Source: an uncultured Bacteroidia bacterium
Lineage (GTDB): Bacteria; Bacteroidota; Bacteroidia; Bacteroidales; F082
Assembly: GCA_902770835.1 (NCBI GenBank)
Contig: CACXUM010000032.1
Coordinates: forward strand, 16,277 to 80,276
Length of the DNA stretch: 64,000 bases
Direction of reading: 5' to 3'
The position numbers were made by a program, and so were the translations under genes. Below are positions 33,815-42,693 of this stretch, one piece after another. Positions within the stretch are counted from its first letter, which is position 1; each line of letters opens with the position of its first letter. A model generated the notes under the pieces. It saw only the letters and a list, made by a program, of their open reading frames with translations. It did not search any database and was not told the DNA's origin.

Positions 33815-34934
33815 GTGCAAATCAATTTCAACTATAACAGCCTTAGTTTCATTATTTTAATCGTATTTGGCATCAGCCTTGCCATCCAGTTGTTCTACCA
33901 TTGGGGGGTATTCTCGAAAGTGGCCTTCTACAAAAGGAACATCCGCCCGAAACTCGATGAGGAACTGGAGCCTGTTTCGGTGGTGATTTGCGCCCGCGAT
34001 GCCTACGAGTACCTCATCGACCTGATTCCCGCATTGCTCAAGCAGGACTATCCCGACTTCGAAATCGTTGTGGTGAACGACTGCTCCGACGACGACACCG
34101 AGGAATACCTGAAAAACCTTGAACGCTTGGAGCCAAGAATCAAGCCCGTGCAACTGAAGCAACACCTCAACTTCTTCAACGGCAAGAAGTTCCCCCTCTC
34201 GATGGGCATCAAGTCCGCCAAAAACGACATCATCGTCCTCACCGACTTCAACTGTATGCCTGCCAACGACAAATGGCTGCGTAGCGTGGTGAACTGCTAC
34301 AGCCAAAACACCGAAATAGTCATTCATGCGCTTCGATTCGCTCCAAAACGGCCTGCTTTACCTTTCGGCAGCCCTCCACCGCCATCCCTACATGGGTGTC
34401 GGAAACAACCTTTCGTATCGTAAGGAGTTGTTTTACAGGAATAAAGGATTCATTTCACACTACAACACCTCTGTTGGCGACGACGACCTCTTCGTCAGCC
34501 AGGTGGCCACCAAAAAGAACACCGAAGTATTGATTGATGCCGAAAACGCCATCCACACAACGCCCACCAGCAGTTTCAAACTTTGGATGCGGCAAAAGGG
34601 CAGCCGCTATTCTACCGTGTCGAAATACAACCCAAAAGCCAGATTCTCGCTGAGTTTGTTCTACGCCTCCCAATTGCTGTTCTATGTTTCGTTCATCGCC
34701 CTGCTTTGCATGAAACCCGCTTTCAGCATCGGCGACAGAACAGTTTTCTTTATCCCGATTTTGGTGTTTTTCTTCCTCTTACGCTCTGGTTCCCAATTCA
34801 TTATCTACCACAATGCCGCCAAGCATTTGGGCGAGAATGGTCTGCTTCCTGGCCTGATGGCCTACGATTTCCTGTTTGCCTTCCTCACGCCCTTCCAGCG
34901 GCTGATGGGACGGATGAGCAAGGGGGCGCAATGA
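33815..34934 (+). pseudogene. Family 2 glycosyltransferase, frameshifted
   Basis: Two frames together make one membrane glycosyltransferase. The first (33815-34423) encodes an N-terminal helix, the GT2 nucleotide-sugar motif (VSVVICARDA, VVVNDCSDDD) and the DxD-like ends (IIVLTDFNC), then runs into non-homologous sequence after TEIVI. The second frame (from about 34326) continues with GLLYLSAALHRHPYMGVGNNLSYRK, the GDDDLF motif and two C-terminal membrane helices. About a dozen expected residues (a GYG-type loop) are missing at the junction near 34320-34328, so a deletion not divisible by three is likely. It may be a real null allele or an assembly error. The GTG start at 33815 is the only nearby one in frame. 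lepB follows at 35003. Confidence 0.75.
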
Positions 34935-35002
34935 CACCTAATAAAATAGTTGATATACTATTTCGCCACAATTCGCGTTAGCAAGATAATAAAATTCAAA
35001 TC

Positions 35003-36517
35003 ATGTCACTGTTACTCTTCATTTTAATCGTTCCGGCGCTCTTCACCATCCCAATTGCATTCTGCTGGAAGCAGTTCGAGAAGGCCGGACAAAAGGGCTA
35101 CTACAGCCTCATCCCCTATTTCAACATCTATATTATGCTGAAAATCATCGGCAAAGAGAAGAAATTCTGGTGGTGGTTCTTCATCGTCTTCCCTTACATC
35201 AACGTCTTCATGCTGTTGCTCATGCTCGTCGAGTTGGGCAAGTGCTTTGGGCGATTCAAGGTTTGGGAGGAAGGCATGGCGGCCATTTTGCCTTTCGTTT
35301 TCTTTCCCGTCGTCGCCAAAAACGATGCTTACCAAGACCCCGCCACGGCCACGAGACCCAAGAAATCTACCGCCCGCGAGTGGTTCGATGCCATCGTTTT
35401 TGCCGTGGTGGCCGCATTAATAATAAGGACTTACGTCTTCGAGGCCTTCACCATCCCCACTTCGAGTATGGAGAAGTCGCTTTGCGTTGGCGATTATCTG
35501 ATTGTCAGCAAGATACATTATGGCCCGAAACGACCCAACACGCCGCTTTCGTTCCCCTTTGTACACAACACCTTGCCGGGAAGCAAGACCGCGAAATCCT
35601 ATTTGGAATGGATTAAGTTGCCGTATCACCGCTATCCGGGCGTTACGACGATGAAACGTTACGACCCCATCGTGTTCAACTATCCCGCCGGCGACACGGT
35701 TTGCGACATCTTCCAAAGCAGCGTCAACTATTATGACCTCGTGCGTGAATATGGCCGCAAGAAGGTTTGGAACGACCACGCCAACTTCGGCAATGTCATC
35801 AGTCACCCCGTGGATAAGCGCGAAAACTATGTGAAACGCCTCATCGGTATGCCGGGCGACACCTTGAAAATCGTTGACGGCGTGGTGTTTATCAACGGCG
35901 AGAAGGCCTACGAGCCTGAAAACATGCAACATAACTACACTGTGGTGACCACTTCGGGCGGCATCAACAAGCAGACATTGGACAAGTACGACATCACAGA
36001 GGGCTACCGCACCGCCGACCCGAACATTTTCGTCCTCAACATCAGCGCAAAAGTGGCCGACGAACTCATTAAACTGCCTTTCGTCACCTCCGTGATGCGC
36101 AACATCCAAGCCCCGGGCGAGGGCACTTCGACCAGCCTCTTCCCCAACCGCCCCGACCTCTATCCGTGGAATGTCGATAACTTCGGGCCGCTCTTCATCC
36201 CAAAGAAGGGCGTTACCGTTCCGCTGAATATCAACACTTTGCCGCTTTACGAGCGCATCATCCACGCCTACGAACTCCACGACCTGAAGGTGCAGGGCAA
36301 CCAAATCTACATCGACGGGCAGCCCGCCGACAGTTACACCTTCGAGATGGACTACTACTGGATGATGGGCGACAACCGCCACAACTCCGCCGACTCGCGC
36401 TATTGGGGCTTTGTGCCTGAAAACCACATCGTTGGCAAGCCCATTCTCGTTTGGCTCTCCTTAGACAAGGAGAACGGCGGGATACGCTGGAAGCGGATGT
36501 TTAGGATTCCGAAGTGA
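35003..36517 (+). CDS. lepB: Signal peptidase I with N-terminal membrane extension
   Basis: LepB cleaves signal peptides from exported proteins at the inner membrane. The 504-residue product starts with a membrane segment of about 110 residues (LFILIVPALFTIPIAF; GYYSLIPYFNIYIMLKIIG) resembling the DUF5684 domain. The peptidase follows: FEAFTIPTSSMEKSL with catalytic Ser155, YVKRLIGMPGD with catalytic Lys278, and the C-terminal MMGDNRHNSADSRYWG. A long insertion lies between the Lys box and the C-terminal box (residues about 310-420). Bacteroidales LepB proteins are often this long. It stands 68 bases after the glycosyltransferase. Confidence 0.95.
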   Translation: MSLLLFILIVPALFTIPIAFCWKQFEKAGQKGYYSLIPYFNIYIMLKIIGKEKKFWWWFFIVFPYINVFMLLLMLVELGKCFGRFKVWEEGMAAILPFVFFPVVAKNDAYQDPATATRPKKSTAREWFDAIVFAVVAALIIRTYVFEAFTIPTSSMEKSLCVGDYLIVSKIHYGPKRPNTPLSFPFVHNTLPGSKTAKSYLEWIKLPYHRYPGVTTMKRYDPIVFNYPAGDTVCDIFQSSVNYYDLVREYGRKKVWNDHANFGNVISHPVDKRENYVKRLIGMPGDTLKIVDGVVFINGEKAYEPENMQHNYTVVTTSGGINKQTLDKYDITEGYRTADPNIFVLNISAKVADELIKLPFVTSVMRNIQAPGEGTSTSLFPNRPDLYPWNVDNFGPLFIPKKGVTVPLNINTLPLYERIIHAYELHDLKVQGNQIYIDGQPADSYTFEMDYYWMMGDNRHNSADSRYWGFVPENHIVGKPILVWLSLDKENGGIRWKRMFRIPK

Positions 36518-36576
36518 TGTTTCGTTACAGTTTTTGTAAGATTCAGATTTGTTTTTAACCTTAAATTTGAACAAAA

Positions 36577-37263
36577 ATGAAAAAGTTAATCACAGCCGTG
36601 GTCCTTGTTGCCACAATGTTCGTTGCAGGAAAAGTGCAGGCACAGTTTAGCGTCAATTTTGGCCTATCACACAACTTTATCACAGAGAGAATCTCTTCAG
36701 GAGGCAGCCCGACAGGAGATGGCCCTTCCATTAGCATCAATTCATTACATTCAGCAGGTTACAATGGCCTTTCGTTAGGGGCAAACTACAATTTCCGACT
36801 TTCCGAAGAATTTGGCATCTCAGTGGGCGGACAATTCAGATGGGATCATCTTCACCTCTCCAAATCCATTTTGGGGCCTATGCCACACAGGTATATCTCC
36901 AATGTCTATTATGTTGATGTCCCCGTGATGCTGAATTACAGTTGCAAAATCAGCGACAATTGGAAAGTCGGTCCCTTCATCGGCCCGATGCTGACTTACG
37001 GCCTCGGCGGCACCATCAAAATCTGCAGCATTTACCACAGCAACGTCGAAGTCCATCCTTGGTACGGCGAATACGGCGATTCCCATTTCAGCAAGCACGA
37101 CTACAAACACCTTGACTTTTCGGCAGTTGCAGGTGTGGCTTTCAGTTACAAACGCCTCAATCTTTATGGCAGTTACCGCTATGGCCTGCTCGACATAGAC
37201 AAAGACGCAGTGGCCAAAACCCACACTTCGGGCATTTCCCTTGGAGTGGGATTTAGTTTTTGA
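36577..37263 (+). CDS. Outer membrane beta-barrel protein
   Basis: The 228-residue product has a signal peptide (residues 1-22, ending GKVQAQ). It has alternating beta-strand patterns of a porin/OmpA-like barrel (FGLSHNFITERIS, LGANYNFRLSEEFGISVGGQFRW, YRYGLLDIDKDA, ISLGVGFSF with terminal Phe). The family is the PorT/outer membrane beta-barrel type common in Bacteroidota. Ligand and role are unknown. It lies 59 bases after lepB. Confidence 0.82.
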   Translation: MKKLITAVVLVATMFVAGKVQAQFSVNFGLSHNFITERISSGGSPTGDGPSISINSLHSAGYNGLSLGANYNFRLSEEFGISVGGQFRWDHLHLSKSILGPMPHRYISNVYYVDVPVMLNYSCKISDNWKVGPFIGPMLTYGLGGTIKICSIYHSNVEVHPWYGEYGDSHFSKHDYKHLDFSAVAGVAFSYKRLNLYGSYRYGLLDIDKDAVAKTHTSGISLGVGFSF

Positions 37264-37336
37264 GGCTCTTGGTTCGGCCTGATTTGCAATCCGCTTTAAG
37301 TCAATTCACAACCAGATTACGAACCTGAATTAAATC

Positions 37337-37369
37337 AAAACAATCTTACGAAATTTGTAAGATTGTTTT
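37337..37369. promoter_or_regulatory. Palindrome upstream of higBA, operator or terminator
   Basis: CAATCTTAC and GTAAGATTG form perfect arms around GAAATTT, extended by AAAA/TTTT to 13 base pairs. It ends where the -33 TTG of the higB promoter begins, a position suited for repression by HigA. With the T-rich right flank it could instead terminate the outer membrane protein gene 75 bases upstream. Confidence 0.6.
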
Positions 37370-37397
37370 GGTTTTTGGAAGAATTGTAGTATTTTTG
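37368..37397 (+). promoter_or_regulatory. higBA promoter
   Basis: TATTTTTG (37390-37397) with TTG at 37368-37370, 19 bases apart, matches the consensus. The ATG follows 22 bases later. Confidence 0.65.
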
Positions 37398-37418
37398 CAG
37401 CGTAAAATCCAGAATTGC

Positions 37419-37715
37419 ATGAGAGTTATTGCCAAAAAGAAACTGGTTGAGTATTACACCAGACACCCACAAGCCAAAACTGCCCTTGATGACTGGTTTG
37501 AAAAAACCGAAAAGGCAGAGTGGCATAGTTTTGCTGACATCAAGAAAACATTCAATAGTGTTGATTACGTTGGCAATCAGCATTATGTTTTCAATATCAA
37601 AGGCAACGACTTCCGTTTAGTCGTAGTGATTAAGTTCACACCACAGAATGTATTCATCCGTTTTATCGGCACTCATGCGGAATATGACAGAATCGAACAC
37701 ATTGAAAACATTTGA
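37419..37715 (+). CDS. higB: HigB-type toxin (mRNA interferase)
   Basis: The 98-residue product belongs to the HigB toxin family (PF09907), ribosome-dependent mRNA endonucleases. It shows MRVIAKKKLVEYYTRHPQAKT at the start (a RelE-superfamily helix) and VFNIKGNDFRLVVVIKF, FIRFIGTHAEYDRI at the end. The ATG at 37419 follows the promoter; the longer frame beginning at 37368 would start inside it. Three bases after its stop comes the antitoxin gene, i.e. toxin first as usual for HigBA. Confidence 0.9.
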   Translation: MRVIAKKKLVEYYTRHPQAKTALDDWFEKTEKAEWHSFADIKKTFNSVDYVGNQHYVFNIKGNDFRLVVVIKFTPQNVFIRFIGTHAEYDRIEHIENI

Positions 37716-37718
37716 GTT

Positions 37719-38087
37719 ATGGCACATATTAAGACAGAAAAGGAATACGAAGCGGCCATGGCCCGCATTGATGAATTGCTTCCTCTCACTTGGCAAGACG
37801 GAACACCAGAAGATTCGCCCGAAAACATCGAGTTGAACCTATTGTCTGAACTTGTTGCGGAATACGAAGACATCCATTATCCCATCGGCAAACCCTCGCT
37901 CATCGATGTAATCAAACTCCGTATGTACGAAATGGGGCTTACACAACAAGCCGTTGCCACATTGCTTGGCATCAGCGCACCGAGAATGAGTGAAATTATG
38001 CACGGCAAGATCGAACCTTCCCTTTCGCTCGCCCGAAACATCAGCCAAAAACTGAATATTGACGCAGGGATAGTTTTGGGTGTTTGA
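37719..38087 (+). CDS. higA: HigA-type antitoxin (XRE family)
   Basis: The 122-residue product has a Xre helix-turn-helix in its C-terminal half (LTQQAVATLLGISAPRMSEIMHGK), the DNA-binding part used to repress its own operon. An acidic N-terminal part (residues 1-60) is expected to bind the toxin. The palindrome at 37337-37369 is the obvious operator candidate. Confidence 0.9.
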   Translation: MAHIKTEKEYEAAMARIDELLPLTWQDGTPEDSPENIELNLLSELVAEYEDIHYPIGKPSLIDVIKLRMYEMGLTQQAVATLLGISAPRMSEIMHGKIEPSLSLARNISQKLNIDAGIVLGV

Positions 38088-38135
38088 TGGTTGATTTTCC
38101 TCAAAAATCCACTTCCGCAAACCAACAATTTTGCG

Positions 38136-38143
38136 TATTTTTG
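38136..38143 (+). promoter_or_regulatory. -7 box of ftsK
   Basis: TATTTTTG, 23 bases before the ATG of ftsK; no well-placed TTG. Confidence 0.5.
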
Positions 38144-38166
38144 CACCCCATTAACGAAGATCGAAA

Positions 38167-40884
38167 ATGACTGCCGGAAACAAACGCAAAGAGAACACAT
38201 TCAGGACGAAAGGCTTGCCCGAGGCTGAGCCTTTTGAGGAACAACTGATTGATACAGAGGAGAATATAAAAGAGGAGAAACCCAAAAAGGAAAGCCCGAA
38301 AAAGAGTGAGAAATCGACCAAAAGCAAGGCACCCAAACCTCAGAAAACCAAAGAGAAGCAAGAATCGGATGGCCGCGTGAGGAAAATCATCGGCATCCTG
38401 TTCATCTGCCTTGCTGTGTTTCTCGGTCTCGCCCTGATTTCTTACTTGGTCAACTTTTTCAGCGGGCACCATCAAGAGTACGGCTACCAGATTTTCAGCA
38501 AGAAAATCGAAATCGAGAGCCGCACAGGTAGTTTGGGCGTTTTCTTGGCGCAAACGCTCCTCAAGGAGTCGTTTGGCATCGGGTCGTTTTTCTTCGTTTA
38601 CCTCTTGACACTCATTGGCTTACGCCTCACCGACACCGCCAAAATCAAGATGTGGAACGTGTGGAAATATGCCCTTTTGTGCTTGGTTTGGCTGCCGCTG
38701 TTTTTCGCCTATATTGCCGGCTATGCCCCAAAATGCGCCATCTTCGGCGGGGCTGTGGGCCTGTGGCTCAACACTTTGCTGACCAATTATGTGGGCAAGG
38801 CGGGCGTTATCATCATCCTTGCGTTCCTGTTTTTGGTCTTCGCGGTCTATCAATTCAATCTCACACTCAACTATTTCAAGGACTTGCGCGAAAAACGCGA
38901 AGAGGAACGTCGCCATCAAGCGGCCATTCTTGCGGAACAACGCATCAAGGAAGAATTTGAAAACCAACAAAATAACGAAACCAACAAAGGCGAGGACATC
39001 GTCCCCGATTTCATCGATGACGAGGAAGAAGAAAGTTCTTTGCCACCCGTCACCGCTTTCACCAAAGACCCGACTTTTGAAATTGTAAATCCTGACACTG
39101 AGCAACATAGCCACAAGGAAAACATCCTCGTTTATCCCAAAGAGGAACAAAACCAAAGTGACAATGTAGATAATTCCGTCATTCAAAACCCGACATTCAC
39201 CGTGGAAGACATTGTTGAGCCTATCAACGACACAAAAACCACGGAGGCCGTTCCTCAAAAGCCTGAAAACGAAGCAGAAAAGGTGGAGTTGGAAATCGAG
39301 AAAACACCGACCGAGGAAACTGTGGAAAAAGGCAAAAACATGGAACACCATACCATCGACACGCCTTTCGACCCGCGCTACGAACTCCGCGACTTCAAGT
39401 TCCCGACCCTCGACATGCTGAACGACTACGGCGGAAAGAAGTCGGAAATCAACAACGAGGAATTGGAGGCCAACAAGAACAAGATTGTGGAAACCTTGGG
39501 CAAATTCGGCATCGGCATCGACAAAATCAAGGCGACCATCGGCCCGACAGTCACGCTGTATGAAATCGTCCCTGCCGCCGGCATTAGAATCTCGAAAATC
39601 AAGAACTTGGAGGACGATATTGCGCTGAGTTTGGCCGCTTTGGGCATCCGTATCATCGCCCCGATTCCGGGCAAGGGCACCATCGGCATCGAAGTGCCGA
39701 ACAGCAAGCCCGAAACCGTTTCGATGCGCAGCGTTTTGGCTTCCGAAAAGTTCCAAAAATCGAAATACGCACTGCCTTGCGCCATTGGCAAAACCATTTC
39801 CAACGAAACATACGTATTCGACTTGGCCAAAATGCCTCATATTCTTATGGCAGGTGCCACAGGTCAAGGTAAATCGGTGGGACTCAATGCGATAGTAGCT
39901 TCACTGCTCTACTGCAAGCACCCCTCGGAACTGAAATTCGTCATGGTCGACCCGAAAAAGGTGGAATTGACCCTTTACAACCGCATTGAACGCCATTATT
40001 TGGCTAAACTCCCTGATTCAGAGGACGCTATCATTACCGACGTAAAGAAAGTGGTGCGCACGCTCAACTCGCTCTGCATTGAGATGGATCAACGCTACGA
40101 CCTCCTGAAAGCCGCCGAGTGCCGCAACATCATCGAGTACAACGAGAAATTCAAGGCACGCAAGTTGCTGCCCACCGAAGGCCATCGCTATCTGCCTTAT
40201 ATTGTGTTGGTTGTGGACGAATTTGCCGACCTTATCATGACCGCTGGCCGCGAAGTGGAGTCGCCCATCGCGCGTTTGGCGCAGTTGGCGCGTGCCATTG
40301 GCATCCACCTGATTATCGCTACGCAAAGGCCGTCCGTCAACATCATCACGGGCAGCATCAAGGCCAACTTCCCGGCGCGAATCGCTTTCCGCGTCATTTC
40401 CCAAGTCGACTCGAAAACCATCCTCGACCAAAGCGGCGCCAACCAACTCATCGGTCGCGGCGACATGCTGCTCTCCACGGGCAACGATTTGGTTCGTCTG
40501 CAATGCGCCTTCATCGACACGCCCGAAGTGGAAACCGTCACCGAATTTATTGGAAACCAACGCGGCTTCGCGGAGCCGTTCCTCCTGCCTGAAGTGCCCG
40601 ACGAAGATGGTGAAGGTGTTGACATTGAGGACGATGGCGAGCGCGACAGCCTCTTTGAGGAAGCCGCCCGAATCGTGGTGCAAACCCAGCAAGGCTCCAC
40701 CTCGATGATTCAGCGCAAACTGAAGCTCGGCTACAACCGCGCTGGCCGCATCATCGACCAATTGGAGGCCGCCGGCATCGTCGGGGCGTTCTCGGGAAGC
40801 AAGTCGCGCGAGGTGAAAGTGAAGGACGAATTCGCTTTGGAACAGATTTTGAGGGACATTTACAACAAAGACAACGGAATTTAA
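38167..40884 (+). CDS. ftsK: DNA translocase FtsK/SpoIIIE
   Basis: FtsK anchors at the division septum and pumps chromosomal DNA to resolve dimers. The 905-residue product has a charged N-terminal tail, four membrane helices (about 75-260), a long acidic linker (about 270-400) and the motor: GATGQGKSVGLNAIVASLLY (Walker A), IVLVVDEFADLI (Walker B), IATQRPSVNIITG and the C-terminal gamma domain for KOPS-type recognition (TSMIQRKLKLGYNRAGRI). It is followed within two bases by the LolA-like gene, the usual Bacteroidota order. Confidence 0.96.
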   Translation: MTAGNKRKENTFRTKGLPEAEPFEEQLIDTEENIKEEKPKKESPKKSEKSTKSKAPKPQKTKEKQESDGRVRKIIGILFICLAVFLGLALISYLVNFFSGHHQEYGYQIFSKKIEIESRTGSLGVFLAQTLLKESFGIGSFFFVYLLTLIGLRLTDTAKIKMWNVWKYALLCLVWLPLFFAYIAGYAPKCAIFGGAVGLWLNTLLTNYVGKAGVIIILAFLFLVFAVYQFNLTLNYFKDLREKREEERRHQAAILAEQRIKEEFENQQNNETNKGEDIVPDFIDDEEEESSLPPVTAFTKDPTFEIVNPDTEQHSHKENILVYPKEEQNQSDNVDNSVIQNPTFTVEDIVEPINDTKTTEAVPQKPENEAEKVELEIEKTPTEETVEKGKNMEHHTIDTPFDPRYELRDFKFPTLDMLNDYGGKKSEINNEELEANKNKIVETLGKFGIGIDKIKATIGPTVTLYEIVPAAGIRISKIKNLEDDIALSLAALGIRIIAPIPGKGTIGIEVPNSKPETVSMRSVLASEKFQKSKYALPCAIGKTISNETYVFDLAKMPHILMAGATGQGKSVGLNAIVASLLYCKHPSELKFVMVDPKKVELTLYNRIERHYLAKLPDSEDAIITDVKKVVRTLNSLCIEMDQRYDLLKAAECRNIIEYNEKFKARKLLPTEGHRYLPYIVLVVDEFADLIMTAGREVESPIARLAQLARAIGIHLIIATQRPSVNIITGSIKANFPARIAFRVISQVDSKTILDQSGANQLIGRGDMLLSTGNDLVRLQCAFIDTPEVETVTEFIGNQRGFAEPFLLPEVPDEDGEGVDIEDDGERDSLFEEAARIVVQTQQGSTSMIQRKLKLGYNRAGRIIDQLEAAGIVGAFSGSKSREVKVKDEFALEQILRDIYNKDNGI

Positions 40885-40886
40885 AA

Positions 40887-41513
40887 ATGAACAAGAAAAA
40901 CATCATCGCCTGCATCGCTTTTTTATTTGCAGCACAGGCAGTTAGCGCACAAAACAATGCTGAGACTTTCATTCGTCTCTTAATCAACCAACTGAAAAGC
41001 CACAAGAATGTGGAAATGGCTTTCAACTATCAAATCAGTCCCGATGAAAAAACCGTGATTGAGGGACAAAAAGGCCACGCATGGCTGCAAGGCGAAGCCT
41101 ACAAGGTGGAACTTGCCGACCAACACACCATTAGCGACGGCAAGACCATCTGGACCTATCTCATTGGAGATGAAGAAGTAATGATTAGCAATGCCACCGA
41201 TGGCGTCGACAACACGCCCTTGAAACTCCTCACCTCTTTGGACGAGAGTTATGTGGCCACGCTCAGCGGCATGGATCCGCAAAGCGGCACTGCAACGGTT
41301 GAACTGGCCAATCCCAAAGGCCAATACAAGCGCGTCACCCTGAAAATCAACATGAAAAAGACCGAACTCAAGAGCGCGGACATCTATATGGAAGACGGTA
41401 GCAAGACCGTGATAACCATCGAAGAGATGAAATTCGACCAAGAATTGGGCGACAAATTCTTCACTTTCGACACGAAGAAACACCCCAAAGTGGATGTGAT
41501 TGACATGCGGTAA
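40887..41513 (+). CDS. LolA-like outer membrane lipoprotein carrier protein
   Basis: The 208-residue product has a signal peptide (residues 1-21, ending AVSAQ) and a LolA/LolB-type fold pattern (FNYQISPDEKTVIEGQKGHAWLQ, YKVELADQHTISDGKTIWTYL). LolA shuttles lipoproteins through the periplasm. Bacteroidota homologues lie next to ftsK as here, two bases after its stop. The role is inferred from family membership. Confidence 0.88.
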   Translation: MNKKNIIACIAFLFAAQAVSAQNNAETFIRLLINQLKSHKNVEMAFNYQISPDEKTVIEGQKGHAWLQGEAYKVELADQHTISDGKTIWTYLIGDEEVMISNATDGVDNTPLKLLTSLDESYVATLSGMDPQSGTATVELANPKGQYKRVTLKINMKKTELKSADIYMEDGSKTVITIEEMKFDQELGDKFFTFDTKKHPKVDVIDMR

Positions 41514-41563
41514 AGCAATAATACCTCAACTTATCAGTTAATAATACACAAAACATCAAGAAT

Positions 41564-42259
41564 ATGAATCTTCTAATATTGCTTCAAGACACAATAGTGT
41601 CCAACATTAACAATGCTGCAAATGGTACAAACATGGTAGACGAATTGTCATATTGGAAGCTTGCCCAAAGCGGTGGCTGGATTATGATAATTTTAGCCAT
41701 ACTTTCCATCATCGCAGTTTATCTTTTCATTGAACGCTACATGGCTGTTTCTCGTGCCACGAAATATGACGCCAGCTTCATGGACCGCATCCGCGAATAC
41801 ATGAAAGACGGCAAACTCGACTCTGCAAAAGCCTTATGCAGAGGCAATTCCACCCCAATTTCACGCATGATTGAGAAAGGCATTTCGCGTATCGGCCGTC
41901 CCTTGGGCGACATCAACTCGGCAATTGAGAATGAGGGCAACATCGAAGTGGCCCAGCTAGAACGGGGTGTCAACATCCTCGCCATGATTGCCAGTGCCGC
42001 ACCCATGATTGGCTTTTTGGGGACTGTATTGGGCATGATTCAAGCTTTCTATGATATATCAAAAGCTGGCAACAATCTTGATATCACCACACTCTCAAAC
42101 GGCATCTACACTGCTATGGTGACCACCGTCGGCGGTCTGATTGTCGGCATTTTCGCCTATTTCTTCCACGCCATCATCTCAACGAAAATCCAAAAAGTGG
42201 TCAACTTGCTCGAAGCCAAGGCGACCGAATTTATGGATGTTTTGAACGAACCCGCTTAA
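41564..42259 (+). CDS. exbB: MotA/TolQ/ExbB proton channel protein
   Basis: This 231-residue inner membrane protein would form, with ExbD, the proton-driven motor for TonB. Three membrane helices are visible (WIMIILAILSIIAVYLF; ILAMIASAAPMIGFLGTVLGMI; GLIVGIFAYFFHAII). The ExbB core GFLGTVLGMIQAF and TTVGGLIVG are typical. It is followed 12 bases later by exbD and then tonB, which supports an Exb assignment, though TolQ-type use is possible. Confidence 0.9.
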   Translation: MNLLILLQDTIVSNINNAANGTNMVDELSYWKLAQSGGWIMIILAILSIIAVYLFIERYMAVSRATKYDASFMDRIREYMKDGKLDSAKALCRGNSTPISRMIEKGISRIGRPLGDINSAIENEGNIEVAQLERGVNILAMIASAAPMIGFLGTVLGMIQAFYDISKAGNNLDITTLSNGIYTAMVTTVGGLIVGIFAYFFHAIISTKIQKVVNLLEAKATEFMDVLNEPA

Positions 42260-42271
42260 AACCAGCGTATT

Positions 42272-42685
42272 ATGGCCATCAAATCAAGAAATAAGGTCGA
42301 ACCCACGTTTAACTCCTCGTCCATGTCGGACTTGGTGTTTCTGCTGCTGATTTTCTTCATGCTGACTTCGACCTTGGTCGCACCTAACGCCATCAAACTG
42401 ATGTTGCCTTCGAGCAACAGCAAAACCATGGCTAAGCAAACCGTCACGGTCTACGTCAACGAACAATTCCAGTATTTCGTGGACGAAACGCCCGCTGACG
42501 AAACCCAACTCACCGACCTCATCAACAACAAGATAGGCAACGACAGCCAAGCCACGGTGGTATTGCGCTCAGACAAGAGCGTTCCCGTGCAATATGTTGT
42601 GAATGTGATTGATGCCGTCAACGACATCAACAACGCCACTGGCAACAGCCACAAGGTGATTTTGGCCACCGCACCGAAGAAATAG
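42272..42685 (+). CDS. exbD: ExbD/TolR family biopolymer transport protein
   Basis: The 137-residue protein has one N-terminal membrane helix (LVFLLLIFFMLTSTL) with the conserved aspartate region just before it (SSMSDLVF, Asp for proton transfer). A periplasmic domain follows (VPVQYVVNVIDAVNDI). It lies between exbB and the TonB gene. Confidence 0.9.
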   Translation: MAIKSRNKVEPTFNSSSMSDLVFLLLIFFMLTSTLVAPNAIKLMLPSSNSKTMAKQTVTVYVNEQFQYFVDETPADETQLTDLINNKIGNDSQATVVLRSDKSVPVQYVVNVIDAVNDINNATGNSHKVILATAPKK

Positions 42686-42693
42686 GAGGCATT

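Noticed and set aside
38101-38166. ftsK promoter region as part of HigBA
   Set aside because: A separate TATTTTTG box lies after the higA stop, so ftsK does not need the TA promoter.
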